Below, piece after piece: positions 18,208 to 26,819 of a stretch of DNA of 64,000 nucleotides; within the stretch, counting starts at the first letter, position 1, and each line of letters opens with the position of its first letter. The notes under the pieces are model-generated. The model did not search any database, was not told where the DNA came from, and saw only the letters and a program-made list of their open reading frames with translations. The DNA is taken from positions 1 to 64,000 of the forward strand of contig SFEV01000007.1 in NCBI GenBank assembly GCA_004557975.1, in the 5' to 3' direction. A program made the translations under genes and the position numbers. Origin of the DNA: Lachnospiraceae bacterium. GTDB taxonomy: Bacteria > Bacillota > Clostridia > Lachnospirales > Lachnospiraceae.

Positions 18208-19074
18208 ATGGCAGTGGATACATTTTATGTGATATCAAACCAACAGAAGGACCCGGAGCTTGAGACTGCCGGTTTCATCAGGGACTACCTGGAGCGCAAG
18301 GGAAAAAAATGCATTGTTCAGCAGCGTGAAGAGGGCACTCTTGCAGGAAATTTTAAATACACGGATGCCAAGAGGATTCCGGAAGGGGTCGAATGTGTTC
18401 TTGTTCTCGGAGGAGACGGAACACTTCTTCAGGCTGCCCGCGATCTGGTGGATCGTGCGCTTCCGCTTTTGGGAATCAATATGGGAACGCTGGGGTATCT
18501 GGCGGAAATTGAACACCGGAATATCCGGCCGGCCCTCGACAAGCTGATAGAGGGAGAGTATTCTGTGGAGTCCAGAATGATGCTCCGTGGTGTTGCGTAT
18601 CACCAGAAGAGAAAGCTGCTGAGCGATATTGCACTGAATGATATTGTAATTACGAGAAACGGGCGGCTTAGAGTCGTAGATTTTAATGTATACGTGGATG
18701 GTGTATTTCTCACCTCCTACACGGCTGATGGAATTATTATTTCCACGCCGACCGGTTCCACAGGCTACAATCTGTCTGTCGGCGGGCCGATTGTGGCTCC
18801 GCAGGCGTCACTGATGCTGATGACAGCCATTGCGCCCCACACACTGAATTCAAGGCCGATTGTGCTTCCTGAAGATGTGGAAGTCATGATCGAGATCGGA
18901 TCAAGTCACAGCACAGATGTGGACGGTGCGGAGGCAACCTTTGACGGTGACACCTCGGTGAAGCTGAATTCCGGAGATAAGATTGTGATTTCGAAATCCA
19001 TACAGAAGGCACGGCTTGTTAAGACAAAAAATACGAGCTTTCTTGAAATTCTCCGGGAAAAAATGAACAGATAA
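18208..19074 (+). CDS. nadK: NAD kinase
   Basis: It phosphorylates NAD to NADP. The 288-residue protein has the diagnostic VLVLGGDGTLLQAAR and the conserved TPTGSTGYNLSVGGPIV. Either ATG 18208 or GTG 18214 could start it, with a run of Gs just upstream of both. The 182-bp gap after tlyA holds no clear gene or terminator, so read-through from tlyA is plausible. ArgR is encoded 36 bp downstream. Confidence 0.95.
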   Translation: MAVDTFYVISNQQKDPELETAGFIRDYLERKGKKCIVQQREEGTLAGNFKYTDAKRIPEGVECVLVLGGDGTLLQAARDLVDRALPLLGINMGTLGYLAEIEHRNIRPALDKLIEGEYSVESRMMLRGVAYHQKRKLLSDIALNDIVITRNGRLRVVDFNVYVDGVFLTSYTADGIIISTPTGSTGYNLSVGGPIVAPQASLMLMTAIAPHTLNSRPIVLPEDVEVMIEIGSSHSTDVDGAEATFDGDTSVKLNSGDKIVISKSIQKARLVKTKNTSFLEILREKMNR

Positions 19075-19110
19075 CGGTATTCCTGAATTTGACAGAGAGA
19101 GGACACGGAT

Positions 19111-19563
19111 ATGAAGATCGGGAGACATGCGAAAATTGTAGATCTGATTGGAAAATATGATATTGAGACCCAGGAAGAGCTTGCGGAGTATCTGAAGCAG
19201 GAAGGATACCGCGTGACTCAGGCCACCATATCGCGCGATATCAGAGAACTGAAGCTGACAAAGATTGCGACAAATGACGGAAAACAGAAGTACGCGCTGA
19301 TGCATACGCAGGGAAGCGGCATGAATGAAAAGTATCTGCGTGTGTTAAAAGACGGATTTGTCTCCATGGATATGGCACAGAATATTCTTGTCGTAAAGAC
19401 TGTTTCCGGTATGGCGATGGCTGTGGCGGCTGCTATTGATGCAATGCACTGGTCAGAAGTGGCGGGCTGTATTGCCGGAGATGATACAATCATGTGTGCA
19501 ATAAGGAGCGTGGAGGATACAATCTGCGTGATGGATAAAATACACCGGATTATCGGCAGATAG
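19111..19563 (+). CDS. argR: Arginine repressor ArgR
   Basis: This 150-residue regulator senses arginine and binds ARG boxes. The N-terminal winged helix reads TQEELAEYLKQEGYRVTQAT then ISRDIRELKLTKI. The C-terminal hexamerisation and arginine-binding domain includes WSEVAGCIAGDDTIM, where the GDDT motif contacts arginine. No arginine biosynthesis gene is nearby; its position between nadK and recN is the conserved clostridial one. GAGAGGA lies nine bases before the ATG. Confidence 0.95.
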   Translation: MKIGRHAKIVDLIGKYDIETQEELAEYLKQEGYRVTQATISRDIRELKLTKIATNDGKQKYALMHTQGSGMNEKYLRVLKDGFVSMDMAQNILVVKTVSGMAMAVAAAIDAMHWSEVAGCIAGDDTIMCAIRSVEDTICVMDKIHRIIGR

Positions 19564-19622
19564 ACAGTGCAGAGTGCGCAGACAAAATATGATGCGCAGC
19601 GCGGGAGAGAGCAGGGTAGCAG

Positions 19623-21305
19623 ATGTTAGTAAGTTTACATGTAAAAAATATGGCTCTGATCAAAGAAGTCGAGGTAGAATTCGGCAATGGCCTGAATATC
19701 ATGACCGGTGAGACGGGAGCCGGAAAATCAATTGTGATCGGTGCAGTCAACATAGCTCTTGGGACAGGAAATTTCCGCGATTATGTGCCGGAGGATGCGG
19801 ACTACGCACTGGTGGAACTTGTCTTTTCCACTGAGAATCCCCAGGTGCTTTCAAAGCTTGAAAAGCAGGATCTTCCTGTTGACGACGGGGAAGTCATTAT
19901 TACGAGAAAATATAAGGGTGGGCGCAGCGTCAGCAAGATTAATGGTGAGATCGTACCGGTATCCTTTGTGCGGGAACTGGCTGCGGATCTGATTGACATT
20001 CACGGTCAGCATGAGCACCAGTCGCTGCTGTATCCGAAAAACCATCTGGCTATTCTCGATGAATTTGCCAGGGAGGAGCTTCAGGAAAAGCTGCAGCAGT
20101 GCAGAATTCAGCACAGAGTCTACCAGAAAGCGAAGCGCGAATGGAACGATGCCGGGAAGAATCAGGGAGACCGGGTCAAGGAGCTTGATTTTCTTCAGTT
20201 TGAGCTGCAGGAGATGGAGGCAGCAGCGCTTTGTCCCGGAGAAGATGAGAAACTGGAAAATGCTTACCGTCTGATGGCAAACGGACAGAAGATCATGGAA
20301 GCGCTTTCGGAGACAGGGAGCCTGACGGGAGCCAGTGGCTACTCCGGTGCAGGAGATGAGATCAGCCGGGCCGTCAAGGCAATCGGTGCGGTACGATCCT
20401 ATGATGACGCGCTGGAAGGGCTTGGCAGCACACTGGATGATATTGAGGATCTGATCAGCGAATTCAACAGGAGCCTGTCAGACTATATGGACGGCTTTGT
20501 TTTTGACGAGCAGGAGCTGCGTCAGACAGAGGAACGGCTGGATCTGATTAACCGCTTAAAGACAAAATATGGAAATTCCATTGAAGAAATTCTGGAATCG
20601 GCAAAGCAGAAGGCAGAACGGATTGAAATTCTTCTCAACTATGAGGATTATCTTCAAAAGCTTCGGGCAGACTATGAGAAATCACGGCGTGCGCTGTTCC
20701 AGACAGCGTCGGAGATTTCAGATATCCGGAAAAAATATGCGAAGCAGCTTTGTGAGCAGATTCGAAATGCACTGATTGATCTGAATTTTCTGGAAGTGCG
20801 GTTTGAAATTGTTTTTCAGCAGATGACGGAGCCATCTGAAAATGGAATAGATGAGATCTGTTTCCAGATTTCCACCAACCCGGGACTGCCGCTTAAGCCT
20901 CTGGGAAGTGTCGCTTCCGGAGGCGAGCTTTCACGAATCATGCTGGCGATCAAGGCGGTGATGGCAGACCGTGATGCAGTTGAGACACTGATTTTTGATG
21001 AAATTGATACAGGAATCAGCGGGCGTACGGCACAGAAGGTATCTGAAAAAATGGCAGTGATTGCCAGAAATCATCAGATTCTCTGCATCACGCATCTGGC
21101 ACAGATTGCCGCCATGGCAGATCAGCATTATATTATTGAGAAGAAACCGGCCAACAGCAAGACAGTCACAAATATCGGAAGATTGTCGGAGAAAGAGAGC
21201 GTGGAAGAGCTGGCGCGTATCCTTGGGGGTGCAAAAATCACGGAGGCTGTGCTGGAGAATGCCCGCGAAATGAAAGAACTGGCAAATCACACAAAAAAAT
21301 ACTAG
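19623..21305 (+). CDS. recN: DNA repair ATPase RecN
   Basis: RecN is an SMC-like protein acting in double-strand break repair. The 560-residue product has Walker A GETGAGKSIV, DIHGQHEHQSLL, central coiled coils, the ABC signature VASGGELSRIMLAIK and Walker B LIFDEIDTGISG. Length is normal. A perfect 10-bp inverted repeat, GAAAGCAGAG with CTCTGCTTTC, lies 28 bases after the stop but has no T run. Confidence 0.96.
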   Translation: MLVSLHVKNMALIKEVEVEFGNGLNIMTGETGAGKSIVIGAVNIALGTGNFRDYVPEDADYALVELVFSTENPQVLSKLEKQDLPVDDGEVIITRKYKGGRSVSKINGEIVPVSFVRELAADLIDIHGQHEHQSLLYPKNHLAILDEFAREELQEKLQQCRIQHRVYQKAKREWNDAGKNQGDRVKELDFLQFELQEMEAAALCPGEDEKLENAYRLMANGQKIMEALSETGSLTGASGYSGAGDEISRAVKAIGAVRSYDDALEGLGSTLDDIEDLISEFNRSLSDYMDGFVFDEQELRQTEERLDLINRLKTKYGNSIEEILESAKQKAERIEILLNYEDYLQKLRADYEKSRRALFQTASEISDIRKKYAKQLCEQIRNALIDLNFLEVRFEIVFQQMTEPSENGIDEICFQISTNPGLPLKPLGSVASGGELSRIMLAIKAVMADRDAVETLIFDEIDTGISGRTAQKVSEKMAVIARNHQILCITHLAQIAAMADQHYIIEKKPANSKTVTNIGRLSEKESVEELARILGGAKITEAVLENAREMKELANHTKKY

Positions 21306-21333
21306 AGTGGATCGCACCATAAATCCACATACT

Positions 21334-21366
21334 GAAAGCAGAGACGATAAAACGGACTCTGCTTTC
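21334..21366. repeat. Perfect 10-bp inverted repeat between recN and spoIVB
   Basis: GAAAGCAGAG (21334-21343) and CTCTGCTTTC (21357-21366) flank a 13-base spacer. The second arm is followed by GCTGTG, not a T run, so it is a poor intrinsic terminator. It may be an RNA hairpin that stabilises or processes the recN end. Confidence 0.6.
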
Positions 21367-21494
21367 GCTGTGTCAGGACAATCTTCTGCCGGACATCCGC
21401 ACTTGATCTGTCCGGATATGAGCAGAGCAGGCGTGTGCAATGAGAATTGCGAAGGTCCGTTTGGCAAAATGAATCCGGGAGTGAGGTGCGGAAG

Positions 21495-22697
21495 ATGAAT
21501 GTCAGAAAATACAGAAGATTCGTATGTGTGCTATTGGTACTTGCTGTGATTGGCTTCGGTGCCGGAGCATGGAGTGTATTGAGGGGAATGATTCCGGAAG
21601 AAATCCAGGTGTCGGAAGAGGGAGAAATTCCCTCTCTGTTTCACAATGTCATGGATCACTTTATTGAAAAGAATCCGGTGACGGAGGAAGCACCGGGGAA
21701 AGCCGTCTCCTACAGTCTGTTCGGCAGAATTCCTCTGAAGACAGTCAGTGTCAGCGTTGTGCCGCGCCGAAGTGTGTTTCTGGGAGGCACGCCGATCGGA
21801 ATCTATATGGAGACAGAGGGCGTGCTGGTCATTGAGACAGGTACAATTACTGCCGGGGACGGGAAAGTGTGCTGTCCGGCAGAAAATATCGTGCAGTCGG
21901 GCGATTACATTCAGGCAGTCAACGGAGAGACAGTCTCCACAAAAGAGGAACTGGTCGCATGCATTTCCAAGTGCGGAGGATCTTCGGTGGTGCTGGATGT
22001 AAAGAGGGGCGGGGAAGCAATCCGGCTGCGCGTAAATCCTGTACAGAATGATAAAGGAGAATACAAAGCAGGAATCTGGGTGCGCAATGACACACAGGGA
22101 ATCGGGACACTTACGTACGTAGATCAGGAGGGACGTTTCGGGGCTCTTGGTCATGGGATCAGTGACATAGATACGGGAGAACTGCTTTGCATCAGCGACG
22201 GAGTCCTCTACGATGCGGAAGTGGTCTCTGTCATCCGGGGTGAACAGGGCATCCCGGGGGAGCTGTCCGGCATCATCCATTACAGCGAAGGGTACCAGAT
22301 CGGCGTCATCAGCGACAACCTGGAAAACGGAATATATGGAACCGTATCAGGATTTCCGTCAATGATTCAGAACCGGGAGATGTATGAGGTGGCGCATAAA
22401 CAGGAGGTTGAACTCGGACCAGCGACTATGTACAGCACCGTGGGAGATACGTGCAGACCGTATCAGATAGAGATCAGGGAGATCCGGCTTAACGGCAAAG
22501 ATGTCAACAAAGGGATGATTGTGGAAGTGACAGATGAGGAGCTGCTTGCATTGACGGGAGGCATTGTGCAGGGGATGTCGGGCAGCCCCATCATCCAGGA
22601 CGGGAAATTGGTCGGCGCTGTGACGCACGTTCTGGTCAATGACCCGACGAGGGGATATGGGATATTTATCGAAAATATGCTGGATGTGGCGGAGTAG
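21495..22697 (+). CDS. spoIVB: SpoIVB sporulation peptidase (family S55)
   Basis: SpoIVB is made in the forespore and signals activation of SigK processing in the mother cell. ATG 21495, with GAGG about nine bases upstream, gives 400 residues with one N-terminal membrane segment (about residues 9-27). A PDZ domain lies near residues 115-185 (GDYIQAVNGETVST). The S55 catalytic histidine is in ALGHGISDID and the serine in GMSGSPIIQDG. Order recN-spoIVB is standard, but spo0A, which usually follows, is absent here. Confidence 0.95.
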   Translation: MNVRKYRRFVCVLLVLAVIGFGAGAWSVLRGMIPEEIQVSEEGEIPSLFHNVMDHFIEKNPVTEEAPGKAVSYSLFGRIPLKTVSVSVVPRRSVFLGGTPIGIYMETEGVLVIETGTITAGDGKVCCPAENIVQSGDYIQAVNGETVSTKEELVACISKCGGSSVVLDVKRGGEAIRLRVNPVQNDKGEYKAGIWVRNDTQGIGTLTYVDQEGRFGALGHGISDIDTGELLCISDGVLYDAEVVSVIRGEQGIPGELSGIIHYSEGYQIGVISDNLENGIYGTVSGFPSMIQNREMYEVAHKQEVELGPATMYSTVGDTCRPYQIEIREIRLNGKDVNKGMIVEVTDEELLALTGGIVQGMSGSPIIQDGKLVGAVTHVLVNDPTRGYGIFIENMLDVAE

Positions 22698-22711
22698 CGT
22701 AGCTTAAAAAC

Positions 22712-22764
22712 GGGCAGTCTCTCAGTTGGGATGCGGACAGCACCCGGCGGGAGATTGCCCTTTT
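22712..22764 (+). terminator. Terminator after spoIVB
   Basis: GGGCAGTCTC (22712-22721) pairs with GAGATTGCCC (22751-22760), followed by TTTT. It closes the long plus-strand run just before the minus-strand ATP-grasp gene. Confidence 0.85.
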
Positions 22765-22783
22765 GCTTTATAGCAGAATAATT

Positions 22784-23983
22784 TTATTCTTCCCTGCACT
22801 TCAGAATATCATTGTAGAACTCGTTCATCTCCTTGCGGGATTTGAAGACGGCCACATACATCTGATTTCCCATGGCTCCTGAGAGAACATCCGGGACACG
22901 TTCCATCATTTTGATGTGGATGCCGTATTTTTCCTTGATATCTGCGTGGCTCATGGTGAAATCCTTGCCGTCACGTCTTCCTGCAAACGCACAGTATGCG
23001 CCTTCTCCCACAGGCATGGTGGAACGGTCAAAGGCGATCATATCCGCCCAGATTTTGTAAACGTCGGTGCTGTGCGCAAAGTCGATCATATCCGGTGTCA
23101 CGCCGCCGCTGGGACGCATATTGACCTCCAGAGCCACCAGATCGCCCTTCTTGCCGAGACCTTCCTGATCCTTCAGCAGGCGGAAAAACTCAAAGTGTAC
23201 GAAGCGGCTCTTTACGCCGAAGCTTCTGACAGTAGCACGTCCGGCTGCACGTGTATCATCCGGAAGATCCTTCAGAATATAAAAGATGGAATTGTCAGAT
23301 TTGTTTACGATATCCATGATAGACATGGGAGTAATGTTTCCGGTCTCAAACATGGGCTGACCGTTGGAGTCGATAATGGCATCGTAGGAGTTGACCTCAC
23401 CGTTTACGAACTCCTCCATGATGTAGGGAGTGTCCGGCCATTTCAGTTCAAAGAACTGCTTCATCTGGGCATCGTCTTCAATCTTGAAGGTGTGGGAAGC
23501 TCCGACACCGTTGTCCGGCTTTGCGACTACCGGATAGCCGACCTCCTTCACAAAAGAAAGGCAGCCTTCCATGGTGTCCACCATGTGGTACCGAGCCACC
23601 GGGATTCCGGCTTTTCTGTAAAATTCTTTCATGCGGGATTTGAATTTGATATTCGGAATATCGGCTACCTGGAAACCGCTGGTGATGTTAAAGTCTGTAC
23701 GGAGTCTGGCATCGCGCTCCAGCCAGTATTCGTTATTGGACTCCAGCCAGTCAATTCTGCCGTGTTTGTAGGTCAGGAAAGCAACTGCGCGATATACCTC
23801 GTCATCATTCTCAAGATTGCTGACCTTGTAATACTCGTTAAGACTGTTCTTCAGATCTTCACTCAGCTCGTTGTACGGCTGATCTCCGATGCCAAGTACA
23901 TTGAGACCGTTTTTTTTCAGCTCACGGCAGAACAGCCAGTAGTTAGCAGGAAAATTCGGTGAGATAAAGATAAAATTTTTCAT
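22784..23983 (-). CDS. ATP-grasp ligase of unknown substrate
   Basis: The 399-residue protein has an ATP-grasp layout: an N-terminal pre-grasp domain (ISPNFPANYWLFCRELKKNG), the ATP-binding segment YPVVAKPDNGVGASHTF, the YIMEEFVNGEVNSYDA strand, and the metal-binding ALEVNMRPSGG. Such enzymes activate a carboxylate as an acyl phosphate and join it to an amine, thiol or hydroxyl. It resembles carbamoyl-phosphate-synthase-like and peptide-ligase-like members, but nothing visible fixes the substrate. It is last in a minus-strand set with two alpha/beta-hydrolases, which suggests a small pathway building and cleaving an ester or amide. Confidence 0.82.
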   Translation of the reverse strand: MKNFIFISPNFPANYWLFCRELKKNGLNVLGIGDQPYNELSEDLKNSLNEYYKVSNLENDDEVYRAVAFLTYKHGRIDWLESNNEYWLERDARLRTDFNITSGFQVADIPNIKFKSRMKEFYRKAGIPVARYHMVDTMEGCLSFVKEVGYPVVAKPDNGVGASHTFKIEDDAQMKQFFELKWPDTPYIMEEFVNGEVNSYDAIIDSNGQPMFETGNITPMSIMDIVNKSDNSIFYILKDLPDDTRAAGRATVRSFGVKSRFVHFEFFRLLKDQEGLGKKGDLVALEVNMRPSGGVTPDMIDFAHSTDVYKIWADMIAFDRSTMPVGEGAYCAFAGRRDGKDFTMSHADIKEKYGIHIKMMERVPDVLSGAMGNQMYVAVFKSRKEMNEFYNDILKCREE

Positions 23984-24007
23984 TGTTCCTCCCTCTTTCT
24001 TTTGTAA

Positions 24008-24766
24008 TTAGTTGAGACCTAACAGATATGGTACAAAATACTCCACCTGGCGGTGCCACCAGTACCAGTCGTGGCTGCAGTCATAGCCCCAGTAATCAAC
24101 CCATGCCTGAATTCCCTTCTCCGTAAGAATGGACTGGAGCCATCTGACGGAGTCCGGAAGTTCCCAGGGTCCCTGTCCGGTACAGATAATGGCTTTTTTC
24201 AGGTTGTAGAGCGGAATATATGGGTGATCTGTCCCCATATTGGACAGATAGTGGACAGGGGAATTTGCATATACGAGATCGTCCATGTAATTGCCGAAGC
24301 CATACTCTGCAGTATAAATACCGCTGAGAGCCAGAAGTCCGTCAAACAGGTCAGGACGGCGAAAGTAGAGATTGGCCGCATGGGTTGCCCCCAGGCTGCA
24401 GCCGAAAACTGTGATGCCGGGGTAGCCGGTCCAGCCGTTGCGGTCATTGGCGAACTGTCTCAGAAAAGGAACCACTTCGTCGGTGATATATCTGATCCAC
24501 TGCTCGTGACGGCAGATTCTGGAGCGTGGATTGCCGTTTGTATCAGACCAGGTCTCTTTATCCAGCGTATCGATGGAGCAGACCATGACCTGACCTGATT
24601 CGATCCAGGGAGACCAGGTTTCTGCCATGTGAAAATTTTCAAAGTCGAAAAAACGTCCGTCCTGACACGGAATGAAGAGAACGGGACGGCCTGCATGGCC
24701 GTAAATTTTGCATTCCATATCGCGGCCAAGTGCCGGGCTGTATTGTTTATAATAATTTGTTTCCAT
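24008..24766 (-). CDS. Esterase-family alpha/beta-hydrolase
   Basis: This 252-residue protein shows the nucleophile elbow FGCSLGATHA (G-C-S-L-G, serine nucleophile) and a late histidine in CSHDWYWWHRQVEYF, consistent with a serine esterase. No signal peptide is seen, so it acts in the cytoplasm. An aromatic-rich N-terminus (RFFDFENFHMAETWSPW) marks a family commonly annotated as 'esterase family protein'. It lies 24 bp upstream of the ATP-grasp gene, with AGGAGG-like sequence before each. Substrate unknown. Confidence 0.8.
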   Translation of the reverse strand: METNYYKQYSPALGRDMECKIYGHAGRPVLFIPCQDGRFFDFENFHMAETWSPWIESGQVMVCSIDTLDKETWSDTNGNPRSRICRHEQWIRYITDEVVPFLRQFANDRNGWTGYPGITVFGCSLGATHAANLYFRRPDLFDGLLALSGIYTAEYGFGNYMDDLVYANSPVHYLSNMGTDHPYIPLYNLKKAIICTGQGPWELPDSVRWLQSILTEKGIQAWVDYWGYDCSHDWYWWHRQVEYFVPYLLGLN

Positions 24767-24880
24767 ATTTCCTCCACTGCCACACTCTGCGCGGCATCAA
24801 TTATATATTTCAGGCTGTTGCCTCCGGCAGATACCAGATGAAGGTCTGCGAAAAAAGTCTGTCAGAGAGTAAATCCTGTG

Positions 24881-25642
24881 TTACGCATAAGTCAGCAGAC
24901 TCATGAAGAAGGGAAGCTGTTTTTCCCAGCTTGCTTCACAGTGGGTCCCCCCCGGGACGATACGGCTGTCCACCAGAATCCCCTTATCCATCAGAAGAGA
25001 GGTGATGCGGGCAAACTGATGCCGGATATTTTTGTGATTGTCCATTTCCAGTTCTCCGTAATCCATATACAGAAAAGTATCCGGAAGCAGGTCGGCATTG
25101 CGTATCATCTGCTCCAGCTTCCTGGGAGCCACCCACAGAGAAGGTGAGAGAGCAGCACCGCGTGAAAAATACTGCGGGTATTCCAGGATGGCATACACAG
25201 TCATCAGGCCGCCCATGGAGCTGCCTGCGATAAAAGTATGTTCCCGATCCGGCAGCGTGCGGTAGCGGCGGTCGATCTCCGGCTTAAAAGTTTGGACAAA
25301 CCAGTCCATGGTGAGCTTTCCGCGTGCATCGATACTGCCGATTCCAGACTCGGAAAACGGGAAAGGCGTGTACTCTTTCAGTCTCCCGTGGTCAGGGCTG
25401 TGATTGCACTCTACGGCCGCAATGATCATCTGTGTCTCAGTGCTGTCCATGTATTCTTTCATGCCCCAGCATTTGCCGTATGTGGCATCGGAGTCAAAAA
25501 AGATATTATGCCCGTCAAACATATAGAGAACAGGATACTGTGTATCAGGGCAATGTATGTAGGATTCCGGGAGATAGACGTAGACGCCGCGCTCTTCATC
25601 GCCTGTCAGCTCCGGAATGGTAATCTTCCATTTTTGTACCAT
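24881..25642 (-). CDS. Alpha/beta-hydrolase (Fes/IroE-type esterase fold)
   Basis: The start at 25642 is preferred over 25654 because GGGAGG lies just upstream of it; it gives 253 residues. Features are LYMFDGHNIFFD, the nucleophile elbow AGSSMGGLMTVYAILEYP (G-S-S-M-G) and a late histidine in PGGTHCEASW. This fold is shared with enterochelin-type esterases and esterase D, though no siderophore genes are here. It is the first gene of the three-gene minus-strand set and lies downstream of a strong promoter. There is no signal peptide. The 114 bp between it and the second esterase gene shows no terminator. Confidence 0.8.
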   Translation of the reverse strand: MVQKWKITIPELTGDEERGVYVYLPESYIHCPDTQYPVLYMFDGHNIFFDSDATYGKCWGMKEYMDSTETQMIIAAVECNHSPDHGRLKEYTPFPFSESGIGSIDARGKLTMDWFVQTFKPEIDRRYRTLPDREHTFIAGSSMGGLMTVYAILEYPQYFSRGAALSPSLWVAPRKLEQMIRNADLLPDTFLYMDYGELEMDNHKNIRHQFARITSLLMDKGILVDSRIVPGGTHCEASWEKQLPFFMSLLTYA

Positions 25643-25701
25643 GGTACCTCCCATCTGCGCATTATGTGAGCTTCGAAAGTATGAATAAATTTTTCAGGTA
25701 A

Positions 25702-25730
25702 ACTATAGCACGAGACTAGGAAAATGGCAA
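25702..25730 (-). promoter_or_regulatory. Sigma-A promoter for the esterase/ATP-grasp operon
   Basis: On the minus strand TTGCCA (25725-25730) and TATAGT (25702-25707) are 17 bases apart, about 60 bases before the first esterase start. Confidence 0.75.
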
Positions 25731-25881
25731 TCGGGAATTAGTTCGAAAAATCAGCTGAAATGTCAGTATATGGATGATATATTGCCGAAGAATTTTGCGA
25801 AATATTCCTGGAAATAATGCTCTTCAAAGAAAATAATACTATTATTGTGAGAATATTCAGCGGCTGAATAAAAAAAGCTTC

Positions 25882-25910
25882 TTGAAAAAAATCTGAAAAA
25901 ATGTTAGGAT
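25882..25910 (+). promoter_or_regulatory. Sigma-A promoter for a structured leader RNA
   Basis: TTGAAA (25882-25887) and TAGGAT (25905-25910) are 17 bases apart in an A-rich setting. The predicted RNA starts near 25917 and runs about 150 bases before the ATG at 26065. Confidence 0.65.
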
Positions 25911-25928
25911 AAATGCAAAACTGAGCAG

Positions 25929-26050
25929 CAGAAAGCGTAAGTCCAAGTATCCGGGCCTGCGCTTTTTCTGTTTTACAGAGCAGACAATTAAGTGTGTAGC
26001 CGGAATGGCATAAATCCAGCTTCGGTTGTACACTTTTTGTCTGTTTTTTA
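25929..26050 (+). promoter_or_regulatory. Leader with two terminator-like hairpins, possible attenuator or riboswitch
   Basis: Hairpin 1: CAGAAAGCG (25929-25937) with CGCTTTTTCTG (25960-25970), then TTTT. Hairpin 2: AAGTGTGTAGCCG (25990-26002) pairs in full, using three wobbles, with CGGTTGTACACTT (26023-26035), then a T-rich tail to 26050. A very strong ribosome site, TTGGAGGTGATTT, follows. This is the layout of a leader that controls read-through. I do not recognise a known riboswitch class, and there is no leader peptide with a ribosome site. Confidence 0.5.
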
Positions 26051-26064
26051 TTTGGAGGTGATTT

Positions 26065-26801
26065 ATGGCAAACCATGAAATGAAAATCCGCGTTATGAAA
26101 ACCGTGTCTGAAGGGACGATGGAGATCATACGCAGACGGGTACGTACGGACAGCGCGAACGGACTGTCCCGGAAAAATGCAGCTCTCGCCCTTGTGCACG
26201 GGGACGTATGCGACATGATATACGCCAGTGACCTGGCGCAGAAAACGGCTGCTCTCTTGCCGTGCTCGGCATTGTAATGATATTTTTCCAGATCGCCATC
26301 TCCATTGCAGTCGGCATGGCAGCAGGCTGCATCCCGGTTGTGGGCTACAATATCGGAGCAAAGAGGAAAGACAGAGCAAAGACACTGTTCACATATCTGC
26401 TGATTGCAGAGGCGGCGGTGGGAGCCGTGGCATTTTTGATTGTAGAGCTGCTTCCGCATCAGCTCATCGGTATCTTTGGTGCATCAAATGAGAGCGCCTA
26501 CTATACAGCTTTCGCTGTGAAATGTTTCCGTACGTACCTTTGTATGATGATACTTGCAACGGTGAATAAAGGTACGTTTATTTATCTGCAGGCGATGGGG
26601 AAGGCTGTGGAATCCATGCTGATCTCCATGATGAGGGAAATTGTGTTCGGCGTTTTGCTGCCGATTATCCTTCCGCGCATGTTCGGGCTGGACGGACTGC
26701 TCTATTCTTTCCCGGTGGCGGATATTCTGACCTTTGTGATCGCCGTTATAGTCATCCGGCGCACGTACAGGGAGCTTTCCATACCGGATACCAGAAGTTG
26801 A
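26065..26801 (+). pseudogene. MATE-family efflux transporter, broken
   Basis: Translation would start at ATG 26065 (excellent GGAGGTGA site), but that frame gives only 70 unrelated residues and stops at 26277. In another frame, open after a TGA at 26229, about 190 residues match the C-terminal part of a MATE transporter: AVLGIVMIFFQIAISIAVGM, CIPVVGYNIGAKRKDRAKTL, then three or four more membrane helices and the ending DILTFVIAVIVIRRTYREL. A full MATE protein has about 450 residues and 12 helices, so the first two thirds are gone and the join is out of frame. A GTG at 26262 could start the fragment, but it has no ribosome site. Confidence 0.75.
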
Positions 26802-26819
26802 GAAGAAAGGAGATAAAAA

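Noticed and set aside
22916..23962. A 348-codon open frame on the plus strand, opposite the ATP-grasp gene
   Set aside because: It is antisense to a well-supported gene, lacks a ribosome site and family motifs, and has the composition expected of a complement of coding DNA.
25837..25875. A hairpin ATTCAGC-G-GCTGAAT upstream of the leader promoter
   Set aside because: The loop would be very tight and it is followed by A residues rather than Ts, so it is not a terminator, and nothing links it to a gene.
26065..26277. A stand-alone 70-residue gene with a strong ribosome site
   Set aside because: The translation resembles no family, and the adjoining out-of-frame MATE fragment makes a broken transporter gene the simpler reading. 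I cannot fully exclude a real small protein.
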